From assembly GCA_001970955.1 (NCBI GenBank), contig MPUH01000041.1, forward strand, positions 1 through 64,000: DNA of 64,000 bases. The letters run 5' to 3'. Below the pieces are notes generated by a model. It was not told the DNA's origin and searched no databases. It saw only the letters and a list, made by a program, of their open reading frames with translations. Of this stretch, positions 18,701 through 29,336 are shown one piece after another (position 1 is the stretch's first letter; each line of letters begins with the position of its first letter). The position numbers and the translations under genes are program-made. Origin of the DNA: Stentor coeruleus (Eukaryota > Ciliophora > Heterotrichea > Heterotrichida > Stentoridae).

Positions 18701-19618
18701 TTTATATGTTGAAATGGAATCAAAGGTAGATTTTGGTAAGAATTTTGCTTTTTTTTTAAAATGTTGACGATTAGGGCTTATTTGAAGATAATTAGTTTGA
18801 GATGGGGTAATAGGATGATGTGGAAAATGTTAGGAAGATATGATTTTTTAATGATAGTAGTTTTTGGAGATATAGGCTTAGATTAGGTCCTATGAATTGA
18901 AATTAAAATGATAGTATAAGATATTAAGTATAAATTATGAGTTATGAGTTATATGTTTAATATCATATTGCTTTTTAATATGAATTAGTGTATCTTTTTT
19001 ATATCTTTATATAATATTTTCAATAATCATTTTAATGATTTTAAACTATATCGATTCTCTACAATATAATTATTTTATTTGTAAATCCTCTCTTCTTTCA
19101 ATACAATCTTATTATCATTTTTCATAATTAAATAATAACCTAAATCATTATCACCATATATATCCACACATAAAATAAAAATTCTATTATCATACTAAAA
19201 TCTTCCTATAAATATATTTTTTTCCAACATTCTTTCAATAAAACAAATCCACCATCAAAATCTAAATTTCACAACCTCCTATACCCTAATTCCTCATAAT
19301 ATCCACAAAATCCTAACTAAAAAAACTCATCTACAATAAACCTTCATAAAAAACCCCACAAATTCCTCGTTAATTCAAACAAAAAACCATTAAAATCATT
19401 ACAAAAGGTTAAAAAATCCAATAAAAATCAACCCAAAAACTTATGAATAAATTTTTCAAAGATTTCAATAAAAAAACATATAATAAAATCCCTTATAAAC
19501 GTTAATTTTCATAGCCTTGAAGAAAAACCTATAACATTTTTATACATTTTGACTTTTTTATTCAGGGAGTTACTTATGAAGTTAGAATGTATTGGATATT
19601 CAGTTAGAAATTAATTAT
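18701..19618. promoter_or_regulatory. Divergent intergenic region with a skew switch
   Basis: Between the SET gene (minus) and the coiled-coil gene (plus). The plus strand is G/T-rich and C-poor from about 18720 to 18950, then A/C-rich and almost G-free from about 19060 to 19500. Read in each gene's sense direction, both upstream flanks are thus C-rich and G-poor, with the switch near 19000. This is inferred to mark two back-to-back promoter regions. No defined motif is recognised. Confidence 0.4.
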
Positions 19619-20632
19619 ATGATGGAACTTGATGATATCGAGATAAATAATTCGTGGATTCCTGTTAAGGCAATACGTAATGCTGCAGATATCAAGTCCA
19701 CTTTTCGGACTTCTACTCATAGAAAAACTGTGAGCTCACCTCCTGAAACACCTCCTCACAACATTTCGAGGATAAAAGAAAATAGGTTGAGTTCAGCTTT
19801 TGGATCGTCAATTAACCTGCATACAAGGTATAACACTGCTTCTATAGATAGTTTTCAGCCTTCAGTAAATCATGAACTAGATTCAAGCTTATTAGAAAGA
19901 AAATATACTAGTATAATCTCAAGATTAAACGAAGAAATCATGATTCTTGGAAACCAACTTAAACATTCTAATACGATAATCTCTGAATTAACCAAGAAAC
20001 TTAATGAAATCAATAACAAACATGCTCAGCATATACAAGCTCTACAAGAACGTCATGAACAGAAAATGCGTAGAAACAAACAAGAACTTGATTATATTAT
20101 CCAAGAAATGAATTCTCGGAATATAAAACATGTAAACCAAAGTTTGGAACAAGCTCTAAAAAAAGCTCATGAAGAGTTTCAGAACGAAATTTATGAAAAA
20201 AGCAAGGTTTATCAAGATGAACTTGAAAATAATAATTATGAACATAAAAAACAAGTGAATATACTTAAAAGTCATTGTCTTGGTATAGTTGCTGAATTAA
20301 AAGAACGTTTTGTTGAAGAACTTGAGAAAGTTGAAGAGGAATATAAGGAAAAAATTATGAGGCTTAAAAAAAGATATAATAAGAAAAAAAATTATGGGCA
20401 AAGAGAAGATTTTAGGGTTTTAGAGGTTAATAGTAGTTCGGATTTGGATAGTGAAAGTTTGAGTATACAGGATAATATTGGGTTTAGGGTGTATACTTTT
20501 AAGAATAAGCCAAAGGAAAGATATAGAGAAGAAATTTCTGAATCGGAAAATCTTGAAAGAGTTACTAATAGTGTTGGGAAAAACTTGTGGCAAAGTGGAG
20601 AGATGCTTGGATTTGAGACAGATTTGGTATAG
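19619..20632 (+). CDS. Coiled-coil protein, 337 aa
   Basis: Starts at tandem ATGs 19619/19622; the open frame extends to a TTG upstream, but no earlier ATG is in frame. Residues 1-100 are disordered and Ser/Thr/Pro-rich (TVSSPPETPP). Residues about 105-260 form a long charged coiled coil (heptads through KHAQHIQALQERHEQKMRRNKQELDYI and EELEKVEEEYKEKIM). The C-terminal 75 residues are again disordered. This architecture is common in centrosomal, basal-body or cytoskeletal scaffold proteins, but the family is not recognisable. A perfect 15-nt GT-AG stretch with A10 (19589-19603) lies just upstream and could be a 5'-UTR intron. Confidence 0.7.
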   Translation: MMELDDIEINNSWIPVKAIRNAADIKSTFRTSTHRKTVSSPPETPPHNISRIKENRLSSAFGSSINLHTRYNTASIDSFQPSVNHELDSSLLERKYTSIISRLNEEIMILGNQLKHSNTIISELTKKLNEINNKHAQHIQALQERHEQKMRRNKQELDYIIQEMNSRNIKHVNQSLEQALKKAHEEFQNEIYEKSKVYQDELENNNYEHKKQVNILKSHCLGIVAELKERFVEELEKVEEEYKEKIMRLKKRYNKKKNYGQREDFRVLEVNSSSDLDSESLSIQDNIGFRVYTFKNKPKERYREEISESENLERVTNSVGKNLWQSGEMLGFETDLV

Positions 20633-20999
20633 ATATTACTAATATGTTAATATTATATATGAGATGAAGGGTTTTTTGTCAGAATCTGGGATTTTTTTTA
20701 GGATGGGGAGGATGATTGTGTGGAATTAGTAAAATTGAGGTTAGTTGAGTGATTGTGGTTTTAGGGATTATGATAATTTTATTAGAAGTTCGTGATCTGG
20801 GTTTATTTTTATATGTAAGCATACCTATAATAAATCCAACCTTAATCATATATTTTCCATATCTTCTTTTTCTTTCATAATCCTACCATAAAAAACCTTT
20901 TTTATATCAAACCCTTTCTATATAAAACCCTAAACTATCTTCATACTAATCCTCTTCTACCTTAAAAAAAAAAACTCTAAGTATTTTTGTATTATCTGT
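20633..20999. other. Convergent intergenic region
   Basis: Lies between two converging genes. The plus strand is G/T-rich to about 20815 and then C-rich and nearly G-free to 20990, so each gene's downstream flank is G-rich in its own sense. This is the mirror image of the divergent regions. Confidence 0.45.
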
Positions 21000-21431
21000 T
21001 TATCTAGGTTTTTCCTTCTTATGCAAATAAAGGGCCTTCAATGAAACTCCTTTAACTTTAACTACCTTGAACCTAACACCCGGAATATCACCGACGGCAT
21101 GGCCACTTCTTCCAAATCCTGCAACCAAGACTTCATCATTTTCATCAATAAAGTTCAAACAGCCATCATTAGGGACGAAAGCAGCGATTTTTTTCCCGTT
21201 TTTCTTAAGGAGAACTCTCACACACTTTCTCACAGCAGAGTTTGGCTGTTTAGATTCAATACCTAACTTTTCAACAACAATTCCTTTAGCATGAGATGTC
21301 CCTGCAAATGGTTTTTTGAACTTTGAGCTTAAATGAGCCTTTTTATATCCTTTGTCAGCCCATCTTTGTTCACGTCGTCGCTTTTTTAGTTTACGACCGG
21401 CTCTGATACCTCGGGGCTTTCCTGCAGCCAT
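21000..21431 (-). CDS. RPS23: 40S ribosomal protein S23 (uS12)
   Basis: Complete 143-residue protein with the full uS12 signature, including the [15 protein letters not shown] decoding-loop segment (its Pro is hydroxylated in other eukaryotes), [24 protein letters not shown] and [13 protein letters not shown]. It sits at the decoding centre of the small subunit and monitors codon-anticodon pairing. Length equals that of the animal and yeast proteins. Single exon, ATG start in a GCC-ATG context (sense strand). The 3' end converges on the coiled-coil gene. Upstream it is followed, after 324 nt, by the 3' end of the FAF2-like gene on the same strand. Confidence 0.98.
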   Translation of the reverse strand: MAAGKPRGIRAGRKLKKRRREQRWADKGYKKAHLSSKFKKPFAGTSHAKGIVVEKLGIESKQPNSAVRKCVRVLLKKNGKKIAAFVPNDGCLNFIDENDEVLVAGFGRSGHAVGDIPGVRFKVVKVKGVSLKALYLHKKEKPR

Positions 21432-21755
21432 ATTTATAACCAGTCAATGCTTTGGTTTAATATTAGGAAGTTTTGTTTAGAAGATAGTTTGAAATATTTT
21501 ATTTATAAGAAAGAATGTTTAGAATATTTTTATAGTTTGATATAAGAGATTAAGGTTTTTTTTTTAACTTTTTAGGATGATAGGTTTTTTGATGATTTAG
21601 GGAATTTTATATGAAAAGATTATGTTTTTTAGGTTTATTTATTAAGATTATATATGATGAAGATAGTGATATAAAAATTTCCAAGAGGATTAAATAATAT
21701 AAATCGCAAAATCTTAAGACCGCAAGATTACTATTTATAAGTAAAATACTAGTTA
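21432..21755. promoter_or_regulatory. Upstream region of RPS23
   Basis: 324 nt between the FAF2-like stop and the RPS23 start, both minus strand. On the plus strand it is G/T-rich and C-poor, that is, C/A-rich in the RPS23 sense. No specific promoter motif could be named. Confidence 0.4.
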
Positions 21756-22910
21756 TTAGTTAGCTTCTCTAACATGAATAACACATTTATGATAAACCCC
21801 TTCTTCTTCTAAACTTTTTTCTCTATCAACTAAACTTTTTGATGGGAATCCAAACACTAATTCTGTAGCAATAATATTATTCATTTCTAAATAATCATAT
21901 AAAACCGATATTTTTTTGTTTTTATCAAAATTCCTATCCAACCTTATACCTGTAGGTAGTTTAAAACTAACAAATATAGTAATATCATTTAGTTGTGGTT
22001 CAATTCCAACATTTTTCTTAAGTATTTCATATTTTTCTTGTTTTTGTTTATCTCTGATTTCCTGAGCTTTTTTTTCTTGTTTTTTTTTCTCTTTAGCTTT
22101 TTGTTCTTGTATAATTATCATTCTTTCTGCTTCTTTTAATTCCTCTTGTTGCTGAGCTCTTAATCGGCGTTCTTGTAATAGTTCAAGATTAGCATTATTA
22201 CTATGGTTTTCTAGCATGATCATTAATTGTCTGACGTCAAGATATCCAGAATTTCTAGCGAGGACTAGGGGTTTTTTAGGGTTTTTAACTTGGATAATAG
22301 CGATAAATGGGAAGATTTCTATGTTTAATAGTTTTTTGAGCATCTGCCCTTCATCAGAACTATGTTCAACACCCCAATAAATGTATTCTTTGTTTAAAAA
22401 ACTTACAAGATGTGAATCACTAAAGAGCTCTTGAGGATATTCATCGCTAAAAGCATGAAGGTAGATAAACAATGGAAGATTTTTGTCGTGACAATAGTTT
22501 AAAAGCTCTTGAAATCTTAATGATGAAAACTCTACTGGAGCACGGCAGAATTCAGTCATTTTATTAGAAAACTCTTGTGCTGGGATTGATATTTCCCCTC
22601 TAATAGCTTCAGGGACTATTGATTTCCATATGGATGAAAATATATGATTTAATTGCTTACCCCAAGATATTGGGATTTGGAGAGAGATAGAAGTAGATAA
22701 AGGATTTGGTCTTGGGATTGAAGGATTTGAATTTTCAGAAATATATGAGGAGGAGAGATGGGATGATGAAGAGAGGAATTCGTTTGAAGCTTTTATCACA
22801 TCCCAATTATGTCCCTGGAGGACTTGTATTGCTTGTTCAGAATCCCATGTTTCGGTTATTGCTTGAAAGTTTGCGATTGCTTCTTTCTGTAAATCTTGCA
22901 AGTTGTCCAT
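21756..22910 (-). CDS. FAF2: UBX-domain protein FAF2/UBXD8-like
   Basis: Complete 384-residue protein with the FAF1/FAF2 layout. There is an N-terminal UBA-like fold (residues about 1-45, with QAIQVLQGHNWDVIKASNEFL), then a hydrophobic stretch near residue 75 where FAF2 has its membrane hairpin. A thioredoxin-like UAS domain (about 130-245, CHDKNLPLFIYLHAF) follows, then a long charged coiled coil (245-300) and a C-terminal UBX domain (about 310-384). FAF2 recruits the p97/Cdc48 ATPase to ubiquitinated clients at the ER and lipid droplets. The p97-binding loop reads FPSK rather than FPR, so the Arg is replaced. Single exon. Confidence 0.85.
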   Translation of the reverse strand: MDNLQDLQKEAIANFQAITETWDSEQAIQVLQGHNWDVIKASNEFLSSSSHLSSSYISENSNPSIPRPNPLSTSISLQIPISWGKQLNHIFSSIWKSIVPEAIRGEISIPAQEFSNKMTEFCRAPVEFSSLRFQELLNYCHDKNLPLFIYLHAFSDEYPQELFSDSHLVSFLNKEYIYWGVEHSSDEGQMLKKLLNIEIFPFIAIIQVKNPKKPLVLARNSGYLDVRQLMIMLENHSNNANLELLQERRLRAQQQEELKEAERMIIIQEQKAKEKKKQEKKAQEIRDKQKQEKYEILKKNVGIEPQLNDITIFVSFKLPTGIRLDRNFDKNKKISVLYDYLEMNNIIATELVFGFPSKSLVDREKSLEEEGVYHKCVIHVREAN

Positions 22911-23478
22911 TATTATAGGAAGTATTTTTTTTATTTTTATGTAGATTTTTTGATGTGAAATTTGGAGTAAAAAGGTTTAAATGTGGAAGAGAGGGTTTTT
23001 TATTGTGAGATTAGGAAGGTTGAGGGAAGAAGATGGCTTATGTTTATGGGGAATAAATGAAGATTTTGATTGAAGATGAAGATGATAAAAATATACTAAA
23101 TATTTGTTATGAGTATAACAAATTATAATTAAAAAAATATATCTTATGGATTACTTAGAAATTAACTGTAGAAAGATTGAATATTAGAATTAAAGAATTC
23201 TCATATGATGGGATAAGTGATATTTTAAGGAGGATGATAGAGGTTGATTGGATAGAAAGAGCTACAATTAATAAGTTTATAAAGATGTGAAATTCTATTT
23301 GGAGATTTTTGATTAGTTATTAATGGCTTTATTTTTCATTCATAAACTGTGAGTAATCATTATATAGTTGGTTTTCATATATCAATGAGATTAAAAATAG
23401 TTATTCTATTTATCCCTAATAATATATGAGTTCTATATTTCCTTAAAATTTAGGCAAACTTTCAAATCTTTTAATAAT
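22911..23478. promoter_or_regulatory. Divergent intergenic region, FAF2 / WD40
   Basis: G-rich and C-poor on the plus strand from 22930 to about 23080 and again near 23200-23300, the mirror polarity of an upstream flank for the minus-strand FAF2 gene. The right side, before the WD40 gene, is mixed. Nothing else recognised. Confidence 0.4.
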
Positions 23479-26127
23479 ATGTCTTTTTGTACAATGATAA
23501 ATCAAAATAAGTTTATAATAAATATGTTGAAGTGTAGTACTTGGAAATGTAAAGAAACTCCAACAAGACAATGCAATAGCTGTAATAGCAAAATATTTTG
23601 CAAAAAATGCTTTACTGATCACTCAGATAAGCATATAGAAGAAAATATTCCATGCCAATTCGGAAAAATTCAAATTAAATTATCAAAAGCAAAAACAGAA
23701 AGACTAAGAAAAAACATTAATGAACTAATCAAATCTATCGAAGATCAGAAGAAGAACATCTTGATTGAGGCTATAAAGATAAATAATCAGGTTAAAAATT
23801 TGATAAAGATAGCCTTTAAGCAATTAGATCAAATGATTAAATATTACAAAGAAATTTACAATAAAAGTATATTTCAAGAAAACGAATTTATAAAAATCCA
23901 GTCTATAATGAAAGATCAAATTTTATTTGAATATCCTACATTTACTGAGATTGAAGGAAAATTAACTAAGAATACCAAAAGAACAAAAAATTATAGAATC
24001 AAAGAAAATTATTTAGAAAATGATTTTAAATACGATTTATTACATACTTCCAGCATAAATAGTATTATTGTAACAAAAGACAAAAAATATGTTGTTGCAG
24101 GTTGTGGTGATAAAACTGTGAGAATATGGCATTTACTTGAAAAGCGACTAGAAGCTGTGCTTCAAGGTCATCAGCATGAGGTTACATGTGTTGCTATAAC
24201 AAATGATAATCGGTATATTATATCTGCCTCCTATGATAAGACCATAAGAGTATGGAATTTTCTTAATAAAAAACAAGAACACATATTTTTAGGGCATTCA
24301 AAATGTGTTAGCAGTATTGCAATATCAAGCAATAATCGATTTATAGTATCAGGGTCTTTTGATAATACAATAGTCTTATGGAATCTTATTGAAAGACGTA
24401 AGATTTCAAGACTTTATTTTCATGATAATAATGTAAATTGTATTGCGATATCAAATGATATGAAATTTATTATATCAGGATCTAATGATTATACTGTTAT
24501 TGTGTGGAATTTAAAAAAATCACAAGTAAAAGTAAATTTTATAGGTCATTTAAGATCAATTTCTTGTGTTGCAATTACAAATGATAATGATTTTGTTATT
24601 TCAGGGTCATTTGACTCAACTGTGAAAGTATGGAATCTTGTAACTAAAACAGAAGAAACAACATTTTATGGGCATTTGTCTGGAGTAACATGTATCGCAC
24701 TTGCAAACCACAATAGAATTGTAGTATCAGGATCTATTGATAGAATATTATTAGTATGGGACTTATTTTTTGGAGAAAAAATATCAATGATTATGGATAA
24801 TTGCAGTCCTATAAACGGTATTGCACTAACAAATGACAATTTGCATTTGATTGTAGGAAATTCTAATGGGATGGTAAGAGTTTGGAATTTGCTAGAACTT
24901 AGATTAGAAAGTTTCATTCATGGATTTAGAAAAGATATAAACGGTGTTGCGGTAAATTTTAATAACAGAAATTTGATATCGAAATCATGGGATAACAATT
25001 TAAGAATGTGGAATATAGCTGAAAATTTAAAAGAATCAGTACTTAAAGGTCATACTTCTTGTGTAACGAGCTTTGGGAAATCTAATAATAATCGTTGCTT
25101 TTCGTTATCATATTCAGAAATTATTATTTGGAACTTAGAAAAACTAAAGCCATTAGTGATTTCATCAACATATAACATTCATGCTTTTAGCAAAGATGAC
25201 TCACTCTGTGCATTAAGTTTGAATAATACTCCTGAAGACTTGCATATATGGAATTTAGTCAAGAAAAAGAGAGAAGTATCTTTTAATGGTCATACATTAA
25301 ATATAAAATGTACTGCTATAACAAGCGATAATAAATTTGTGATATCTGGATCTGATGACAAATCCTTGATATTATGGAATTTAATAGAGAAACGACAAGA
25401 ATCCATATTAACTGGTCATACTTCCTATGTTAACAGCGTAGCAATAACCAATGATAATAATTTTGCTGTTTCAGGGTCATGGGATAAAACAGTTCGAATT
25501 TGGAATTTAATAGAAAAACAGCAAATAGCAATACTTTTAGGTCACACTTCTTATATAAACAGTATTTCAATAGCAAGTGATGATACTTTCATAGTTTCAG
25601 GTTCTTATGATAAAACTATAAGAGTTTGGGATTTCGTCAAAAGAAAACAAAATATCATTTTTAAAGGTCATGATGATGGGGTGAATAGTATAGCAATTAC
25701 AAGTGATAATAAATTTATTGTATCAGGATCTAGTGATAAAACTATAAGAATATGGAATTTGTCTGAAAAAAAAGAAGAAGCAGTTATTATAGGTCATACA
25801 CAAGCAGTTTGGAATGTTGGAGTTGTAAATGGTAATAAGTTTTTAGTATCAAGGTCTACTGATAAAAGTATTATAGTATGGGGTATAGAAAACAAAAAGA
25901 TGAGGGCGTTTATAAGTATTTCAGATAAAGCTCCATTACAGAAAGTTATCACAAGTAAGTTTGATAATAAAATCTATATTAGTTCTGGCTTTGGGATTTC
26001 AACTTTTAGTATTGAAGGGAATACTTTAGATCATGATTTCTTTTTTGATAAAAATTTCGAGGAACTTATTAATGATGAACTTTGTTTTGAAGATTGGCTT
26101 TTGCATCAAATTTCTTATAGTGAATAG
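23479..26127 (+). CDS. B-box zinc finger protein with 15 WD40 repeats
   Basis: Encodes 882 residues. Residues about 17-60 hold Cys/His pairs spaced as in a B-box-type zinc finger (CSTWKCKETPTRQCNSC, then CKKCFTDHSDKH). A coiled-coil segment runs from about 70 to 165. From about 185 to 820 there are fifteen WD40 repeats, counted by their closing W-N-L/W-D-x turns, many with the consensus DNKFIVSGSxDKTIRIWNL. Fifteen repeats would make two seven-blade propellers with one left over, or degenerate blades. Repeats are strikingly similar to each other, which suggests recent internal expansion. The layout is TRIM-like but lacks a visible RING, so ubiquitin-ligase activity cannot be claimed. It is probably a scaffold. 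Starts at the first in-frame ATG; a second Met at residue 16 is also possible. Confidence 0.85.
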   Translation: MSFCTMINQNKFIINMLKCSTWKCKETPTRQCNSCNSKIFCKKCFTDHSDKHIEENIPCQFGKIQIKLSKAKTERLRKNINELIKSIEDQKKNILIEAIKINNQVKNLIKIAFKQLDQMIKYYKEIYNKSIFQENEFIKIQSIMKDQILFEYPTFTEIEGKLTKNTKRTKNYRIKENYLENDFKYDLLHTSSINSIIVTKDKKYVVAGCGDKTVRIWHLLEKRLEAVLQGHQHEVTCVAITNDNRYIISASYDKTIRVWNFLNKKQEHIFLGHSKCVSSIAISSNNRFIVSGSFDNTIVLWNLIERRKISRLYFHDNNVNCIAISNDMKFIISGSNDYTVIVWNLKKSQVKVNFIGHLRSISCVAITNDNDFVISGSFDSTVKVWNLVTKTEETTFYGHLSGVTCIALANHNRIVVSGSIDRILLVWDLFFGEKISMIMDNCSPINGIALTNDNLHLIVGNSNGMVRVWNLLELRLESFIHGFRKDINGVAVNFNNRNLISKSWDNNLRMWNIAENLKESVLKGHTSCVTSFGKSNNNRCFSLSYSEIIIWNLEKLKPLVISSTYNIHAFSKDDSLCALSLNNTPEDLHIWNLVKKKREVSFNGHTLNIKCTAITSDNKFVISGSDDKSLILWNLIEKRQESILTGHTSYVNSVAITNDNNFAVSGSWDKTVRIWNLIEKQQIAILLGHTSYINSISIASDDTFIVSGSYDKTIRVWDFVKRKQNIIFKGHDDGVNSIAITSDNKFIVSGSSDKTIRIWNLSEKKEEAVIIGHTQAVWNVGVVNGNKFLVSRSTDKSIIVWGIENKKMRAFISISDKAPLQKVITSKFDNKIYISSGFGISTFSIEGNTLDHDFFFDKNFEELINDELCFEDWLLHQISYSE

Positions 26128-26471
26128 TTAAACTTAGTATAGTTAGTGTTTTTGGCTATTAAAGATATTTACAAACTAAATTTTAGCTATATATAATTTA
26201 TCTAAAGCGTTGCTTAACAAACAACTAAAATTACAAAAATTCCAATTAAAATATTGCAAAAAGACATATGAGCTTCTTTTATTTAAGTGTAAAGTTATTA
26301 TTTTTATTATTTGATTAGAAAGATTTCAATTTTAAAGTTTCAAAGTAAAGAAAAATACTGGCTCATTAAGTATATTGTAAATTTCTAATTATCTATATTT
26401 AGCCCATAAAATATTTTATTTATCTAACTGAATTCAGTACATAACATCAAATTAAATTTTACTTATTATAA
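26128..26471. other. Intergenic, 0.3 kb
   Basis: AT-rich spacer between two plus-strand genes. Nothing recognised. Confidence 0.5.
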
Positions 26472-27506
26472 ATGGATGGAAGTGATGCATTAAGTTTTAT
26501 AAGAAAGGCAGATTATTACTCCCCAAAATCTGTTTACGATCGTTTATATCTAGATTTCTCAAAGCGAGCTCATGAAAGCAAAATAACTCAATCCTCAAGC
26601 ATGTCCTTTTTATCCAAGCCGCAACAAATACAAAAATCCGAACAAAAAATTGAAGATTCCTTAATAAATAAGCAAAAAGCTCTGAAATCCAAACTCAAAC
26701 TTTTAAAAGCAAAGTACAACGCTGAAGAAATCAAAGAACTTCAACCAGCTCCATCAATAAACAAAATCTCAAAAATCCTCGCAACACAAAACCTTGAAAA
26801 ATCTAAAGATATGAGACATAAATACATTCTTTCTATTCTATCAACATCTAGATTCGCAAAAATGGCTCGAAATGCTCCTAACCGACACATAAAATCAGCA
26901 GAAATAAACCTAGAAGAACTTGCTAGGAATGGGCCTATAATAAAACAAGATATAAAACAAGAAATTATAGACAAGAATATATATTTACAACAACTCAGAA
27001 ATAAAGTTAATGCTAGACCAAAAATATTAGAACCTGAAGAACCTCCAACAATGTTAGATATGAGTGTTATTGATAGAAATAATCATTGGTTAAAGGTAAA
27101 AGCTCATAATTTAGAAAAAATCAAGAAAAGTATGATAGATAAAGATCTAGAAGGATGCACATTTTCGCCAGTGCTAACTCCTAGGATGAGATATAAAAAC
27201 CCTCCGAGTTATCTTCAAAGAGAAAGTGCTAGGTCAAGATCTTTAAATACTTCGTATTATCAGTTGTATCTTTTAAAAAAACAAAGTGTTAGTTATTCAA
27301 ATGATCATCAAGAAAAAAACTATAGGCAAAACTCAGAAAGGAAAATTAAAGAAAATCATAATAAAGGTCCTAAAAGCGCACTTCTTTATAGTCCACTTGC
27401 TCCAACATCACAGAAGTTTTCTTTTAATGCTGGATTAGATATTAAAAAATTCATCAATGCAGCAAAACCTACAGGCAAATATGAGCATTCGAAAAATTTT
27501 AAGTAG
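26472..27506 (+). CDS. Hypothetical basic protein, 344 aa
   Basis: Intact frame. The protein is basic and largely disordered, with a Lys-rich helical stretch around residues 60-85 and another around 150-170. A phrase near residue 235, LEGCTFSPVLTPR, resembles the 'C-T-F-x-P-x-h' motif that recurs in many uncharacterised protist proteins, often cytoskeletal ones. The tail is basic (KKFINAAKPTGKYEHSKNFK). No membrane segment or catalytic motif is seen. It precedes a protein kinase on the same strand by 199 nt. Family unrecognised. Confidence 0.65.
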   Translation: MDGSDALSFIRKADYYSPKSVYDRLYLDFSKRAHESKITQSSSMSFLSKPQQIQKSEQKIEDSLINKQKALKSKLKLLKAKYNAEEIKELQPAPSINKISKILATQNLEKSKDMRHKYILSILSTSRFAKMARNAPNRHIKSAEINLEELARNGPIIKQDIKQEIIDKNIYLQQLRNKVNARPKILEPEEPPTMLDMSVIDRNNHWLKVKAHNLEKIKKSMIDKDLEGCTFSPVLTPRMRYKNPPSYLQRESARSRSLNTSYYQLYLLKKQSVSYSNDHQEKNYRQNSERKIKENHNKGPKSALLYSPLAPTSQKFSFNAGLDIKKFINAAKPTGKYEHSKNFK

Positions 27507-27705
27507 AATTATTTAATCAAATATCATATAACAATATGATTTCTTAATTTTTTTATATTAGAAAATACAATCAAGGTAGATGAAGGAAAACTATTTGAGT
27601 TTTGAATTTTATTTGGGAAACTAAGAGTATGAGAATCCAATTTGCGAGTTTAGGAATCGATAATATGTTTGATTAAAAATAAGTTAACAACTATATTTAA
27701 ATTAT

Positions 27706-29178
27706 ATGTTGGAAAATCTGCCTTTAAGCAAGAAAGAAATCGCCCGGTCTAATCCAGTAGGAATAAAGTCAAACTCAAACATCCATAACGGGTTGCATGA
27801 GATTCGAGAATTCGCAGCAAACCGTCCAACCACAGCAGCAGAAAATACACTAGGAAAGCCACCTAGAGATCCTAGCAAAAATAACAAAAACAAAGAGCCT
27901 CAAATAGAAAACTATCAAATACTGATGAATAAACAGCGATTAACTTTAAGTAACGCAATGATAGCATCAAAAGATTCTGCAATAAAACTAAGCCAGCCAA
28001 ATACCGCTTCAAGTAGTAGAAAAGCTGCATTTTCACCTATATCTCATAGACCAGTGACTTATAATTGTAACCCGATATTGGGTTTACCAAGAAAACCAAA
28101 TCCTCGTACAATGAGTTTACCAAGAAAAAGTGAAGATATCATTATAACAGAAGGTCTTTTAAACTATACAATCAAAAAAATCTTGGGTAAGGGTGCTTAT
28201 GCAACAGTAAGGCTTGCCCAACACAATGAAACTAATAAAAAAGTTGCTATAAAAACCTACGACAAATATCTTATAATTGACCCAACAAAACGGGCAAACA
28301 TGCTTCGGGAAATTGAAATATTAAAAAAAATCGATCATCCAAACATAATAAAACTATATGAAACAGTTGATACTTCTAAGCATTTTCATCTTGTTTTAGA
28401 ATATGTTTCAGGATTATCATTATATTCTTATATAAAATCAAAACCTAATTCATGTCTTGATGAAACTGAAGCTAAAAGAATTTTTAAACAGATACTTGGA
28501 GCTTTAGATTATTGTCATTGTAGGTTTATTGCTCATAGGGATATAAAATTAGACAATATTTTATTAGATGAAAAAAACAATGTTAAAATTATTGATTTTG
28601 GGTTTTCTACTATGGATTCTAATGATGAAAAGTCTAGAATTTTTTGTGGTACACCAAGTTATATGGCCCCTGAAATTGTTGGGAGGAAGGATTATTATGG
28701 AATACAAGCTGATGTTTGGGCTTTAGGGATACTTTTATATGCAATGTTGTGTGGGAAAATGCCTTTTAAAGCTTATAATGATAGAGAATTGTATCGGAGA
28801 ATTGAAAGAGGTAATTTTACACTACCGACTACTGTTCCGGAATATTTTAGGAAAATAATAAGTAAAATGCTTGAGGTAAATCCTAGAAAAAGACCTAGTA
28901 TTAAAGCTTTACTTGATGATGAACAACCATCTTCAGGTGGAGGTTATAATTGGAATATACAAAATTATGTTTCTCGCTCTACATGTGAAACAAATTCTTT
29001 GGATCTTGAAATTATATCTGGAATTGTAAATTATAAATAGAAAAAGTTTGGATTTACTGAAGATCAAATACTTAAAGATATACAGAATGAAAAAAGTCAA
29101 GTTTCTTTATTATATAGAAGGTTAAAGAGTAGAGGAAGAGAGTCTTTTGATAGGCATTTAATAATGAAAGATATGTAG
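27706..29178 (+). CDS. CAMK-group Ser/Thr protein kinase with C-terminal UBA-like tail
   Basis: Two exons joined across a 15-nt intron (29026-29040) give 485 residues. After a 140-residue disordered leader comes a complete kinase domain (about 145-400). It has the Gly-rich loop GKGAYATVRLA, VAIK lysine, HRDIKLDNILL catalytic loop, DFGFS, and the activation segment FCGTPSYMAPE. The downstream exon adds KKFGFTEDQILKDI, a UBA-like motif placed as in AMPK-related and MELK-type kinases, then LYRRLKSR. Without the intron the frame stops at a TAG inside it and loses this tail. Closest groups are the AMPK-related/MELK/PAR-1-like kinases; the exact orthologue is uncertain. Substrates unknown. Confidence 0.88.
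29026..29040 (+). other. 15-nt intron
   Basis: GTAAATTATAAATAG. It contains the apparent stop of the kinase frame; removal joins LEIISGI to KKFGFTEDQIL. A at position 10. Confidence 0.9.
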
Positions 29179-29336
29179 TAATAGGCGTTAGTATTGTATT
29201 TAAATAAGATAATTTATACTTGATGTATTTTTTAATTATATTTGATGTTTAGTTTGTGGAGGAGTTTCTTCATGTTTTTATAATAAATTTACATGTTTTA
29301 ATAGTTTCTTAGGCAATTCGCTAATAATTTGTTTAA

